Origin: Sanderia malayensis
Lineage: Eukaryota > Cnidaria > Scyphozoa > Semaeostomeae > Pelagiidae
Direction of reading: 5' to 3'
Assembly (NCBI GenBank): GCA_013076295.1
Contig: RQOL01000906.1
Coordinates: 124,001 to 188,000, forward strand
DNA: 64,000 nucleotides
Made by a program: the position numbers and the translations under genes. The notes under the pieces are model-generated. The model was not told the origin of the DNA and did not search any database. It saw only the letters and a program-made list of their open reading frames with translations. Below, in pieces: positions 42,953 to 53,947 of the stretch (position 1 is the stretch's first letter; every line of letters starts with the position of its first letter).

Positions 42953-43695
42953 TGTTTCGCAAAATGATTAAGCTTGTTACACTTCCTGCATGTTTGGCCT
43001 GTTGCTGGAAATTTTCCGTTTTGATGAGGCCATTCCCCTCCACAGCAGTAGCAGGTTTTTCTGGCAGATCTAGGCTGAGGTTTTCTTTGTGTATGATTAT
43101 TATGATCCCGTCTCTTGACATAGCTGATTTCGTCTTTCTCTTTTCCTTCAATATCAGCGGCTTGAAATTGACTCATTTCTTCCTGTCGACCAGCCAGAAG
43201 CAAATTCTGTAACGTCATGTTATTATCCCGCAAGGCTTGTTTTCGAAGTCGACTGGATGAGCCGTTTAGAACAATTTGTAGCAGAATTTCAAAGTCTAGA
43301 TCGTGAAATTCACAGGTTGCCCCCAGGGCTCGAAGGCGTGTATGATAGTTATCGATAGTCTCGTGGGGCTGCTGTTTGGCTTGACGAAATTTATAAACTT
43401 CGTAGATACGATTCTTCTGAGGCTCGAAATGGGCATTCAGTTTTTCTAAAGCAGTATCAAAATCGTCATCATCTCCAGTATCGGGCAATTGTCGAAATAT
43501 ATCTCGAACGCGAGGTCCAGACATGAAAAGCAGCATGGCTCGCTGGCGTTTTTTATCAGTGATATCGTTTGCCACGAGGAAAGTTGTAAAATCGGCAACC
43601 CAGAGCTTCCACTTGGGCGCAACACTCGCTCCGACATCCACATCTGGATCGAAGGGCGGCATTTGGAGATTGAGGTGATTGGCCATGTTTATCAC
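42889..43695 (-). CDS. Gypsy Gag polyprotein
   Basis: 268 codons starting 11 nt inside the 5' LTR boundary. The N-terminal two thirds is a capsid-like helical region (WKLWVADFTTFLVAND, MLLFMSGPRVRDIF, VYKFRQAKQQPHETIDNYHTR), the usual Ty3/gypsy Gag pattern. The C-terminal part is nucleocapsid-like. It has a basic region followed by CYCCGG with spaced H and C, and a canonical zinc knuckle CRKCNKLNHFAKQC (CX2CX4HX4C). The frame is intact. It overlaps pol by 64 nt in the -1 frame. Confidence 0.92.
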   Translation of the reverse strand: MINMANHLNLQMPPFDPDVDVGASVAPKWKLWVADFTTFLVANDITDKKRQRAMLLFMSGPRVRDIFRQLPDTGDDDDFDTALEKLNAHFEPQKNRIYEVYKFRQAKQQPHETIDNYHTRLRALGATCEFHDLDFEILLQIVLNGSSSRLRKQALRDNNMTLQNLLLAGRQEEMSQFQAADIEGKEKDEISYVKRRDHNNHTQRKPQPRSARKTCYCCGGEWPHQNGKFPATGQTCRKCNKLNHFAKQCHMKQGKMNNTARRNTVIRP

Positions 43696-43705
43696 TCGTC
43701 GCCAA
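43688..43705 (-). other. Candidate primer-binding site of the gypsy element
   Basis: Immediately inside the 5' LTR the coding strand reads TTGGCGACGAGTGATAAA. TGGCGACGAG could pair with the 3' end of a tRNA (a serine tRNA is a candidate). The tRNA cannot be checked here. Confidence 0.5.
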
Positions 43706-43832
43706 TGTTATATCTCATATGTTTAGAATCGACGCAAGGAATCCACCATTTTATTATCCGCACGCAACATAACTGAACTATCTAACTTCCAATACGCATA
43801 TAGGGGTCTGGTCACAAGTATGGATTACAACA
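43706..43832 (-). repeat. 5' LTR of the gypsy element
   Basis: 127 bp, unusually short for a gypsy LTR. It is followed on the plus strand by ATAGC at 43833-43837. Confidence 0.95.
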
Positions 43833-43867
43833 ATAGCGAGGCTGCGTAAACAAAGGCGGAAACGTAA

Positions 43868-43901
43868 ATAATATTCAGTGAGTTTACTCACTGAATATTA
43901 T
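43868..43901. repeat. Perfect 16-bp-arm hairpin beside the gypsy insertion
   Basis: ATAATATTCAGTGAGT, a TT spacer, then the exact reverse complement. It starts 31 bp outside the gypsy target duplication. It is unrelated in sequence to the hairpin at 2443-2479. Confidence 0.9.
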
Positions 43902-46085
43902 ACCGTCATGGGCAAAAGGTGTTAAAACCAATGAAGATATGGCCATCCATGAAGAGAAACACAATGGTACCCTAAAAGCAACCTGGGACATGGCCATAGG
44001 TTATGCCCATTACGACAGAAGATGAAGATGAACACTTTAAATTATTCATAAGATAAAGGAAATATATGTAGCTCGAGTTTTCATTAAAATTGTTGGTAGA
44101 GTGGGTACGGCAACCCACCATTAAAAGATAGAAGGCAAACCTGTGTCTATCTCTGTTGAAAGTCTGAAAGAAGTCACTGACCTTAGCAGCACCAAGACTC
44201 TACCGACACACTGAGTGCCGTACCCCACGTCTGGCGGTGGAAGTTTAAAAACAGAAAACCACCCCACAACAAGGGCCACAGACCTAAATATGGTTTTAAT
44301 CATAATCTAACCGGGTTATTCTTTTCGCCCAAAATTTGTTACGACATCAAACTATAAAGTATGAATGGCGAAAGTGAAGAAGAATGTGAGGTGATAGAGA
44401 AAGATGTTGTGCAACTACCAACGAAGGATAACGTTTTTCAAGCTCTGAATGTGCTTTAAACATCAAGCCTTTTTGTGCGAAAATAGGAAATGAAATGGGA
44501 AGAAGATCATTTCCCTTTCGAAATTATATGACGTAGTAATCAGAAACAAAAAGGAACAAAAACATATCATTGATTTTTGACTAGATGTTGTAGATGTTGG
44601 TGAGTGGGGAAAAATGTTGTGTCTGTGTCTGTGTCTGTGTAGACTTTTACTTGCCCATATAAGGTATGTGCCTCAGATTCAAACGTTCACTTTTGATTTG
44701 AAGTGGGGCTACCAAGTATGATATCACTTTGCAAGTTTTTCATTGGATAAAATGTAAACTTGTTGAAATAACAAACAACATGACGTACCATACTAGATGC
44801 TGGGCACGCTGTGGCAGGGGGGACCACGAGCACGATCACGCACGGAGACGGGGAGCATTTTTGACTCGTTGTTGGAAGCATCAGGTGAAAAGAAGAAAGT
44901 TTTCTAGCTGTATGCTTATGCAACTAATACAACAATTATAGTATTTCATTTTTTGTTTTGGAAAATGATATCTTTTTAACTTGATGAAACAAGATCGAAA
45001 ACTGGAGTCAAAATGTTTGCTTGAGTGGTCTCAAAACAAATGTTTTTTGAATTTGCTGCGCCAACACTAAATTCGTCTCTCTCCATAAGTCTCGCAAGAC
45101 GAAACTCTTCTAATGACCTGGATTGGACCGTAACAACTGAAGACAAAACAGTACAATGAACAAAACTCATATGATTCCATAGAATTAATGTTTAACAGTT
45201 GCCAATAATTTATTAAATAACAAATGAACTAACCAATTATCAACAAAAGTTTTATTTTCAAAACGGGCATCCAGCTCTTTCAGAGATATCTAGGTAGGCT
45301 TTCACAACCCGATTCTTTATCATCACTGCCGTACCCAGCTCTGGGTCTTCTTGCAAGAGGTTCTCCTTCGTGCGAGTTTCAACTATACGAACTGACTACT
45401 GAATAGTCTTCGTCTTCTTCGCTATCCTCAGGAAGACTTTGTCCTTCGTTGTCAGAGGAATTTGTTTTGAGCTACTATTTTCGCAATCCGACATTTTGAA
45501 AAGATTTTAGCCAGACACTGTTTCAACACAGGCCGGGCAGCTCTTGCTCAGAGAGCAATAGTTGAAGAACAATAGCTCGGTTCATTCTGACGTCACACTG
45601 AATCAAAATCTTGAAAGTTCTATTTTTTTCAAAATTTGTTGACATTTCTGTTTTAATTGAAAGCAACGATAATTGACTCATAATGTGAGGAAAATATAGC
45701 GCAGACCTGGCTGTGTTTGAGCTTGGAAAAAATATACTTAAACTCGTCAGAAAACACTCAAAATAGGTTCATAGTGATACTCAGATCTTTTTCTCTCCAT
45801 CTCCGTAAAAAAATCGATATCTCATTTCAGGCTGCATAAGCCCTTTAATTTAATATTACTTTCTTCACTTTCTGGATAATACAGTGAAATAAAAGCCATC
45901 TGTCGCGAGTCACCTCAAGGTTCCTTTGATTTGTTTAACAGAACAGAAAGAAATAGAAATAGTAATGAAAGAATTGACATTAAGTGGCAATATCGACTTT
46001 GCTTTGTGATGTGAAACACCTTTGAGCGTTTTTCCGGTTGCAATCTATCAGAGCAATAGCTGTTGTCATCCTTTAAACTTTTTTG
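43902..46085. other. Intergenic stretch with weak coding-like remnants
   Basis: It holds a (TGTGTC)n microsatellite near 44622-44641. On the minus strand, 45493 down to ~45260 reads as an ATG-started acidic, Ser-rich stretch (MSDCENSSSKQ, then SLPEDSEEDEDYSVVSSYS after a frame change). It recalls the N-termini of repeat-associated proteins in cnidarian genomes, but I cannot name it. Nothing else was recognised. Confidence 0.4.
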
Positions 46086-46088
46086 CAA

Positions 46089-46262
46089 CAATATAGTGTG
46101 CCACTTAAGCGCGAATACTTGAGGGAGGGTCCAACAGACATTCTGGCCCATTTGTGTTTAGAATTCTTCATTAAAAATGTCCCTTCTGTACAACAAACTC
46201 CCGCTATTGCGGACTATTTTCTCGGTCCCTACAGAGTTCGTTATAGGGGGACTCCACTGTAT
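46089..46262. repeat. Pogo/Tigger-like repeat end, copy 2
   Basis: A longer relative of 28636-28780. It runs on into GAGTTCGTTATAGGGGGACT and CCACTGTA, the expected outer terminus (complement of TACAGTGG, as seen at 38100-38515). This links the two repeat sets as one family. Confidence 0.7.
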
Positions 46263-46796
46263 TTTGATGACCAAATTGACGAAGACTTACTTGAACTTGC
46301 TTTCGAGGTAATGTAATCTGTTTCTTTATGTACCTTAAAAGGAACTGTAGCCAGTATCTCTGTCTCCGTGAAGCAGAATTTAAGTGACGGCGATGTAGGC
46401 CTTCCTATCTAAACTTCAATATTTCATTTAATAGTTCTTAGATGCAATTTAAAAACAGTTGGACGATAGAAGCTGCCATTGCGAAATAGCCTCGTGTGTA
46501 TGTCCATCAACGTGATCCCATAATGGTGTGGTTAACAAACCTAGCGGACAGATTAACGTCGGTAGTCTCTTTGGCATTTAATTTGAGTGGGCATGTTTAC
46601 GCCATGCTCAGATGCAACAATCATTCTGAGGCGTAGCGCATAGAACAAGGATTGACTTGTCTGCTATCCACGCTTGTCTTTGTGTTTGTTACCCTGGACT
46701 CAATGTTGGTTCACTGTACTGAAGAAAGATCAGATAAGCCATGGAATTCTTTGGCTTGGCAGGATTACGCATAGGACAATATAAACACTTGAAGAA

Positions 46797-47875
46797 AATA
46801 TAAACACTGAGCTAGAAAAGATATCCCAGTGGTTAATTGCAAATAAGCTCTCGCTAAACACAAGTAAATCAAACTACCTAATTTTTTCACCAAAAAATAA
46901 AAAATCAAATGGAAAAATTAAAATTAAAATTAACAATACTGAAATAGATGAGGCCCAAAATGTGAAATATCTTGGCGTGCTAATAGACAACAAACTTTCC
47001 TGGAAAGCACATTAATGTACAACAAATTAATTTGAAAATTTCTAAAGGTATTGGCATCATTGCTCGACTTAGGCATTATGTTCCTAGAAATATACTCATT
47101 AATATCTATAATTCTTTTATACAACCGCATATTAATTATGCTCTCATAAATTGGGGAGGTACATTTAAAAGTACCCTAGACCCTCTTAAAAAAAGCCTTA
47201 AGCGTGCAATGAGGTTAATTGCTTTCAAACAAAGGACTGCTCACAGTGATCCCTTGTTTCGTCAGCTAAATCTCTATAATCTAGAAGAGTGCTACAAAAT
47301 AGAATCAGCAAAATTCATGTTTGATATCATTCAGAAAAAAGCCAACACAACTCTTTCAGAACTTTTCACACCAGTTGCATCTGTGCATAACATCAGCACA
47401 AGACAAGCAACATCTGGCAATTTATCACAGCCAGCAGTAAGAACGAATCTTAAAGCCATGTCTATATTAAATCAAGGAGTTAAACTCTGGAATAATATTC
47501 CTTCGGATATAAAACAATCCAAAACAATATATATCAATTTATGAGCATAGTAGGTTTAATATTGGTTTTTGGCATTTTTTCATTTTTCCTTTTTCTTTTT
47601 CTTTATTTTTGTTTTTTATTAATTAGTTCTTCACTTTTTTATCACCTTGTTTTTCTTAACCTTAATCTTTATCCAAAAAAAAAATTTGTCTTAATGTTGT
47701 AAACTTTTCTAATTCAATGTAATTTCGTGCATGCAGTGTAATAGGGCAAATAACTCGATAGCTCATCTGAGTTCTTTTCATTTGCCCTAAGCTTTATTAA
47801 TCGTAACTAAGTTTAATCATGTAGCCCTGTAATTAAAAGCTTGAATCCATTATAATTGAATTGAATTGAATTGAC
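46797..47875 (+). mobile_element. 5'-truncated LINE, RT thumb and C-terminus, (TTGAA)n tail
   Basis: It starts within the RT region at INTELEKISQWLIANKLS, continues NVKYLGVLIDNKLSWKAH, changes frame near 47015, then reads 47032-47544 (GIGIIARLRHYVPRNILINI, PHINYALINWGG, LKRAMRLIAFKQ, VKLWNNIPSDIKQS). This is the classic post-palm RT region of Jockey/CR1-type LINEs. A ~310-bp AT-rich 3' UTR follows and ends in ATTGAATTGAATTGAATTGA (~47854-47873), a pentanucleotide tail. The family differs from the LINE at 48079-49771. Confidence 0.8.
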
Positions 47876-48078
47876 AATACCAGGGAGAAACGAGAGTCGA
47901 TTTGGTGAGATTGTTCCTTATCATATTTCTTTCGATATTGATTTTACACCAAACTTTCGTTGTTTTACCAGTCCTCAAACAGACTTTATTTTCTTATCTT
48001 TATATTTTCTTTATTTTATAAAAGATTATCCTTGTTATATTATCTTTATATTTTCTTTATTTTATGTAAGATTATCCT

Positions 48079-49771
48079 AAGAAGGCTACAACTTTTGGGA
48101 ATATTCCCCCCAAGATGCTGAAGACTAATTTAGATGTATGCGCTGAACCACTGCAAAAAGTTCTCAATGGTGGTATAAGCAATTGTCAGTTTCCCGATGA
48201 ATTAAAAACTGCAGATGTTACAGCTCTTTTAAAAAAAACGAATCTACTTCTAAGACTAACTATAGACCAACTAGTGTTTTGCCTACTGTCTCTAAAATTT
48301 ACGAAAGACTCATGTACAAGCAAATGATGGAACATATGGGTGCCTATTTATCAGATTTGGCATGTGGATTCCGACAAGGGTACAACGCACAACATGCCCT
48401 GATTCGTTTTATAGAAATGTGCAAAATGTTCTTGGATAAGGGAGGAAAGGCTGGGGCCGTATTAATGGACCTATCAAAAGCATTCGATTGTGTAAAGCTT
48501 GATCTTCTTATTGCCAAATTGCATGCTTACGGTTTCAGACGTGATGCTTTAATGTTTCTGAACAGTTATTTAAGTGAAAGGCAACAGAGAGTTAAAATAA
48601 ATGGTTCGTTTAGTTCTACACAAAAACTGAATTTGGGTTTTCCACAGGGGTCGGTTTTAGGACCTCTGCTTTTTAACATCTATTTGAACGATTTGTTACT
48701 CTCTGTCAATGATATAGAAATTTGCAATTATGCTGATGATACCACTTTATATACATGTGACCAAAATTTGCAAAATGTAGTGGAAGGGCTTGAGAATGAC
48801 TCTCAAAAGGTAATAAAATGGTTTTCTGACAACTACCTAAAATTAATTGAAAATAAATGCCATTTTTTAGCATTAGGTCTTTCTCCTGGCGAACCTATTA
48901 CCATTACGATTGGCAATACAGCTTTACAGAGCAGTAATCATGAAAAATTGCTTCGTATTATTATGGACAATAAATTGACATTTGAACAACATGTTGCTGG
49001 GCTATGTAAAAAGGCAAGTAATAAATTATATGCTCTCTCACGTATTGTTCCATTTCTAGATCAAAGTAAATTAAGGTTTTTAATGCGAGCTTTTATAAAC
49101 AGCCAGTTTCAATATTGTCCCCTTATTTGGATGTTCCACAGCCGTAATTTAATAAAATCCAGAAAATTAATAAAATCCAAGAGAAAGCACTGAGGATTAC
49201 CTTCCAGGATTTTGAATCCAGTTTTGAGGGCTTATTTGAAAAGGATAGATCCATAACTATGCATCAGAAAAACTTACAATTTTTGATGACCGAAATGTAC
49301 AAGACTAAAAATGATTTAAATCCATTGTTTATGAAAGAGATCTTTTGTGAAAATGACACTATAATCTGAGAAATGGGAATAAATTTTCTGTTCCCAGAAT
49401 TAGAACAGTAAAATGTGGCTCGGAATCAATTCGTTTTAGAGGCCCGCAAGCCTGGGCTACTGTTCCTCAGATTATTAAATGTTCCAGATCTTTAAAAGAA
49501 TTCAAGCACGAAATAAAATTTTGGTCTGGTGAAACCTGCCACTGCCGATTGTGCCAAATTTTTGTTCGAAATCTGGGCTTCATTTCAAATCACATTAACA
49601 TTTGTATCTAATCTCTTATCAACATTGTGCAAATTGAATCTTTTTATTTGTAATTTGTATTTTGTATTGTGAAATCTTAAATATCAGTAGTTGGCCTAAA
49701 TTAACTTTAGCATAGCTATATATCCAGCCAACTTTTAAATAAATTAGTAATATTAATAATAATAATAATGT
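48079..49771 (+). mobile_element. 5'-truncated LINE (CR1/Jockey-like), RT with frame lesions, (TAA)n tail
   Basis: RT blocks occur in order. FGNIPPKMLKTNLDV and LPTVSKIYERLMYKQM are separated by a frame change near 48235. Then come AGAVLMDLSKAFDCV (catalytic Asp), [20 protein letters not shown], the active-site YADDTTLY, and NSQFQYCPLIWMFHSR. The main frame (48279-49193) ends early after a small duplication of AAAATCCAGAAAATTAATAA-like text. The C-terminal region continues in other frames to FWSGETCHCRLCQ at ~49550. A TAATAATAATAATAATG tail lies at ~49753. It resembles the LINE at 27400-28580 in layout and C-terminal Cys motif. Confidence 0.85.
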
Positions 49772-50033
49772 AAATAGCATTCCATTTTAGCCGTCTGATA
49801 TTGTCGTCTCTCATCAACATTGCTGACCAACTATTGACCATGGGAATTTTATCAGCCTACTGTGTATCCCACTCTGACGAAGAGCAAGGGTACACGTGCG
49901 TTCCACAAATAAGTATAGCTTATAACAATGTTTTAATTACGAATCAAGTAGCCACTGGCGGTGTGTATTTGAATTTTCAACCGATTTCTCCATTTTATCC
50001 CTCCAAAGGGAAACTATCTTCTGAATAGCGTTT
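49772..50033 (+). other. Exon-like open frame of unknown identity
   Basis: After the acceptor-like CATTCCATTTTAG a frame stays open for ~75 codons to TAG at ~50026 (SLINIADQLLTMGILSAYCV, GYTCVPQISIAYNNVL, VATGGVYLNFQPISP). Composition looks protein-like, but there is no domain I recognise. It could be a repeat-borne fragment. Confidence 0.2.
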
Positions 50034-51282
50034 TTTTTTTAAATATGACGGACGGCCGTGCCGGGTGTAAATTGCAGCATGGATCATTTGATCCGTATAC
50101 CGGAATTTTTCTTGAATTTGTGACAACGAAGAGACGAGCACATATTTTGTTGCCCATATGTGGTCATTTAGCGAAACTAAGAATATAAATTCATTTTGGA
50201 ATGGAGTTATAGCCCTCTTTTCTCGTACACCATGCTGTTTCTTCAGAGACACTAACAACATGGGGGCTCTCATCCGAAAATCCTGCTAGCGGCCCCTGGA
50301 CTCAGGGTACCCGCACGATTACTACTTGGCGGATCTTTTACAATGATAAGATATATTCATATGTTAGATTTGCACCAAACTAGAATTGTCCATTAACAAG
50401 TCAAGTGGGTTTAGCAGATGGTGGATGCACTGCAGTGTCCCTATCAGTATACGTATACCCATGCGAGACCGTCGATTTCACATCAGACAGAGAATGTGAA
50501 CAATACAATTCAACGTTTTGCAAACAACACCTACACATGGGTATAGTGACACAACTATAGGCCGTTGTTGTCGGTTTTGTACCAACAAAAATTATACGCT
50601 GTCGTTAGGGGCTTAATAGCTACCTAGAGAATTATGCCCAAAACGCATACGCCATAGCTGCGGGCTTAACACCAACGGGGTTTTACCCCATAATTATATA
50701 CCATAGTTAAGAGAATGGTGTTGTTAAAACACAAATTCCTAACAGCGGGTACTCTTTTAGAATGCTCTGGACTTACAGTCTCCTTGGTCTTCTCTTCTGA
50801 TATGTCTTCTTTTTTTCTAGACCTTACAGGCAGATAACACTCTTTTCACAGTTAAACGTCTGTCAATGAACAACCAAAACAATCGATTCCTAAACAACGT
50901 TTAAAGCATCCGCAACACAATGTCTAAATCTCCAACTAACTCTGATAATAGTAAGCAAGTCTTAATCAATTAATTCAGCGGAAATCACAAGATAACAAAA
51001 ATCAACAATTAAGGATTACAGCAAGCAAAACAGCAAGATCAATATATTAAAACTGTCAACATAGGTCCATCGTTGATTGTCATAAGACGTTGTCTCTAAG
51101 GCCCCATGTACACGAGCTACTTTTCTAAATATTTGGAAGGATTAACAAGTTAGCACCTTCCTTTTCCCGTGTACATGGTCTTTTTTAGAAATTCTACCAG
51201 CCAAACATTTTAGTAAGGATGAAAAGGGCCGCTTAATTAGTATTGGGATGCTCGCGACCATCTCTACCTATATATAATACTG
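50034..51282. other. Intergenic, mostly unrecognised
   Basis: AT-rich sequence. At 51100-51190 a short inverted pair (CCCCATGTACACGAGC and CCCGTGTACATGG) with CCTTCC and GGAAGG motifs suggests a small MITE. No convincing ORF. Confidence 0.5.
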
Positions 51283-51827
51283 TAGCGGTCGCGGAAGCCC
51301 ACGTCAAAGACCACCAACCGATCAACTTGGTGGCCACCGTTCCCACAATCCGGCTGCTTTATTCGTTTCCAAAACCACTCATGATTCTTCCCACTAAACT
51401 GTACATTTGCAATATCTATTTTGTTTTTCGAAATTGTTTTTCTTTTTCCTGATATTTTCACTTTTCTACTTCGAAAATCCTTCCGCCTTTTGTTTTCGTT
51501 TGAAGTCTGCTTTGTGTACTGTGTCAGATGCTGCAGTGCCAATGCTTTTGTTTTGCGTGCGAGGGGGACATGTCCCGAGCTTCCTCGCGTACTAATGCAT
51601 CGAGTCGAACAAAACATGCTGTGCCATGCGACCCCCGTGGCTAAAGGCATTTGAAATGACGTCGTGCTTCTGGAAAGATCGATCGTGCGTTGTTTACCGT
51701 TTTCGAAACAATGAATCCCTGTTGCGTTTTGCACTAATCCGAAGGCGTCTTTTGTTACTGTGACATTTGATTGACGATGAAGTTGCTTCCTTCCTTGAGC
51801 GAACGTGCAGTGGATGTCCATTTTCAA
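51264..51827 (-). CDS. Hypothetical 187-codon ORF in direct repeat D
   Basis: This single open frame on the minus strand covers almost the whole of repeat copy 1. The second copy keeps parts of the same frame (GRKQL.RQS..TVTKDA.GLV.NATG, then a 3-codon in-frame length difference near FE..KGKQRT, and later SGKR..ISK and ANI). That frame-preserving difference is a weak sign of past coding. No recognisable domain. It is rich in Lys/Arg/Ser. It could be part of an uncharacterised transposable element or chance. Confidence 0.25.
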   Translation of the reverse strand: MKMDIHCTFAQGRKQLHRQSNVTVTKDAFGLVQNATGIHCFENGKQRTIDLSRSTTSFQMPLATGVAWHSMFCSTRCISTRGSSGHVPLARKTKALALQHLTQYTKQTSNENKRRKDFRSRKVKISGKRKTISKNKIDIANVQFSGKNHEWFWKRIKQPDCGNGGHQVDRLVVFDVGFRDRYSIIYR

Positions 51828-51845
51828 ATTTGGGACGGGTCAAAC
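51283..51845. repeat. Direct repeat D, copy 1
   Basis: It aligns with 53948-54946, sharing TAGCGGT at the start, CTTCGAAAATCCTTCCGCC, GAAGTCTGCTTTGTGTACT, CTTCTGGAAAGATCGAT, TTTTGTTACTGTG and GAAGTTGCTTCCTTCCTT. Similarity is about 75-80 per cent with indels. Copy 2 carries a ~408-bp insertion. The two copies flank ~2.1 kb that includes a minisatellite. Confidence 0.85.
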
Positions 51846-53222
51846 CGAATGAAATTATTTCGTTGTATTGCTGCGTTTTATTTTTGCTGCCGTTTTACTC
51901 GAGATTTCCAACTAAAAGCTTCTCGGCATTTAACTGGTAAGTTGCTAAGTTGTTTCTATTTGCCTCTACTAAACTCCTCTGTGTCCTTCTTATTTTCTTT
52001 TTGATTTGTTTTGATCCGTTGTTTACAGAACTTTCTGGGCAATCTAAAATTCTGAATAATTTTTTGTTTTACAAATCTTTTCAATACTAAATCGAATGCT
52101 AAAACCGTGAATTGTCAATTTCTGCTTTTATAATTACAGGTCTGGATGCAACCATCTAAAGAACGAATTTCACAAACGGCAATTTCCTGATTTCACTGAA
52201 ACGAAGCCATTAAAAGCACATGCAGTTGTCTAAAAGCTATTCTGCCCTTCCTTGCAATCAACTGGAATTTTACTTGAAACTTGCTATTTGCAACTGTTTC
52301 CCAAAGAACTTCACTGGTAAGTGGCTAAGTTTTTTCTATATTTTCCCCTCAGTTGTATTGCTTTATTCAGCTCAGATTCCGTGATCAACAACTCGCTTTT
52401 CAAATTTCTCCAGCCGTGCAATATATTTTCAAAATCTCAATCATATTCTCTATAAATTGACTCTGATTTGTTTCAAACAGCTCTGATCGATCAATACTAA
52501 AATTCTAAATCGATTTTTGCAGATTTCCATGTGAGACTCTAACTGGCCAGACTCGAAAACAGCTATTTTCATATTGCATTGAAGCAGGCCGTGCCGAGAA
52601 GCATCAAATTCCACGAAACGTTTTCTCCTTGGCATCCAGAGAACTGTTCACGACTGGCCATCCGAAGGCTAAAGTATTAGATTTCAAGCGCGTCATTTTC
52701 GTTCTGCATAACATAAACGTGTGCTCAAGCTGGAAACAATTGCTTCCACTTCACGTGGATTCTAAACTGGAAAAGTGCCCACCACTGAGCTACAATTCAA
52801 AACACCAAAGTAGTGCATTTGGTCTGTAAAATATGTGAGTGAATCAACTAAAAATTTTCATGATCTGCTGTATTTGAAACCCTTTTATATATCATGAAGT
52901 TTTGACTGCGTGTTTAGATGCATCTAACTTTGGGACCCCTCTAAAATTTTCACAATGCGCTTTTCTATTGCTTTCATGGAATTCCTGTAGTGGTAAATAC
53001 GTTTTTACGATTTTATTTGATCTGTATTATATACGTTTTTACGTTTTTATTTGATCTGTATTTTAAATATTGTATATTCTCTAATCGAAATTTCGAATTA
53101 AATGGATCCAATTATGTTTTCTAATATACTATTCAATGGCAACGCTTCTCTCCGTTTCGTTTAAATCGAGACGTTTCTGGCACGCTCACAAGTGCACGAA
53201 CATTTGCATCGCGGAAAAAATA

Positions 53223-53756
53223 GACCTGGAACAACCTTGCAATGGAATCAGACCTCGGGGCTTCCATGGGGGAAGGGATGCAAACATGAGGATCAGAATC
53301 ATTTCAAATTAAATCATGGGAGAAAACATGGACCTAGAACAACCTTGGAATGGAAGCTGGGATCGGGGTTTCCATGGGCCATGCTATCGGGAATGGTTGC
53401 AACGTTGAAGATTTGAATGATTTCAAATTAAATCATCACAGAAAACATAGACTTGGAACAACCTTGGAATGGAGATCAGAGCTCGGGGCTCCCATGGACC
53501 ATGTGGTCGGGGAATGATTCCAACTATGAGGTTGTCAATGATTTCAATTTATATCATCATCGACCTGGAACAACCTTGGAATGGAAATCAAAACTCAGGG
53601 ATTCCATGCACCATGTGATCGAGGAATGGTTGCAACTATGAGGCCTTCAAAGATTTCAATTTAAATCATCATGGACCTGGAACAACCTTAGAATGGAAAT
53701 CGGGACTTGGGGCTTCCATGAACCATGTGGTCGGGGAATGCTGGAAACTATACATT
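53223..53756 (+). repeat. Minisatellite, about five units of 108-119 bp
   Basis: Units start GACCTGGAACAACCTTGGAA (variants) at 53223, 53331, 53450, 53562 and 53674. Each continues with TCGGGGCTTCCATGG and GGTCGGGGAATGGTTGC, then a TTTCAATTTAAATCATCA spacer. The last unit is partial. A degenerate unit-like piece recurs at ~54960-55000, just after repeat D copy 2. ORFs in this array are by-products of the repeat. Confidence 0.9.
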
Positions 53757-53947
53757 TATATTTACATTACGTGTCCCGCGAAAATCCACTTTACCAAAAT
53801 TTCATTGCCCCTCTTTACTACCCATTACTTCGCGTGTCCGACAAAGAATGATCTTACCAAAACTCAATCAATTTTCATTAGAACCCATTGCTTAACGTGT
53901 CCGCCGCTGCAGGATAGTCATCATCACTTCACTATTACCTAAAATCC

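Larger units (their letters stand above)
38683..43832 (-). mobile_element. Ty3/gypsy LTR retrotransposon, 5.15 kb, full length
   Basis: Two 127-bp LTRs (38683-38809 and 43706-43832) differ at a single visible position near one end. The element is flanked by the 5-bp target duplication ATAGC (38678-38682 and 43833-43837). On the coding strand the LTR starts TGTTGT and ends AACA. Gag and pol overlap with a -1 frame change. A polypurine tract lies beside the 3' LTR and a possible primer-binding site beside the 5' LTR. Near-identical LTRs imply a young insertion. A Harbinger-derived element occupies the 3' part (38970-39797). No envelope-like gene was found. Confidence 0.95.

Noticed and set aside
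44687..44941. Cys/His-rich 70- and 78-codon ORFs on opposite strands
   Set aside because: Both strands are open over the same GC-richer patch; there is no splice context and no recognisable zinc-finger spacing.
53223..53756. Regular repeat array considered as CRISPR-like
   Set aside because: Units are ~110 bp, whole-unit tandem copies without unique spacers, in an animal genome. It is a minisatellite.
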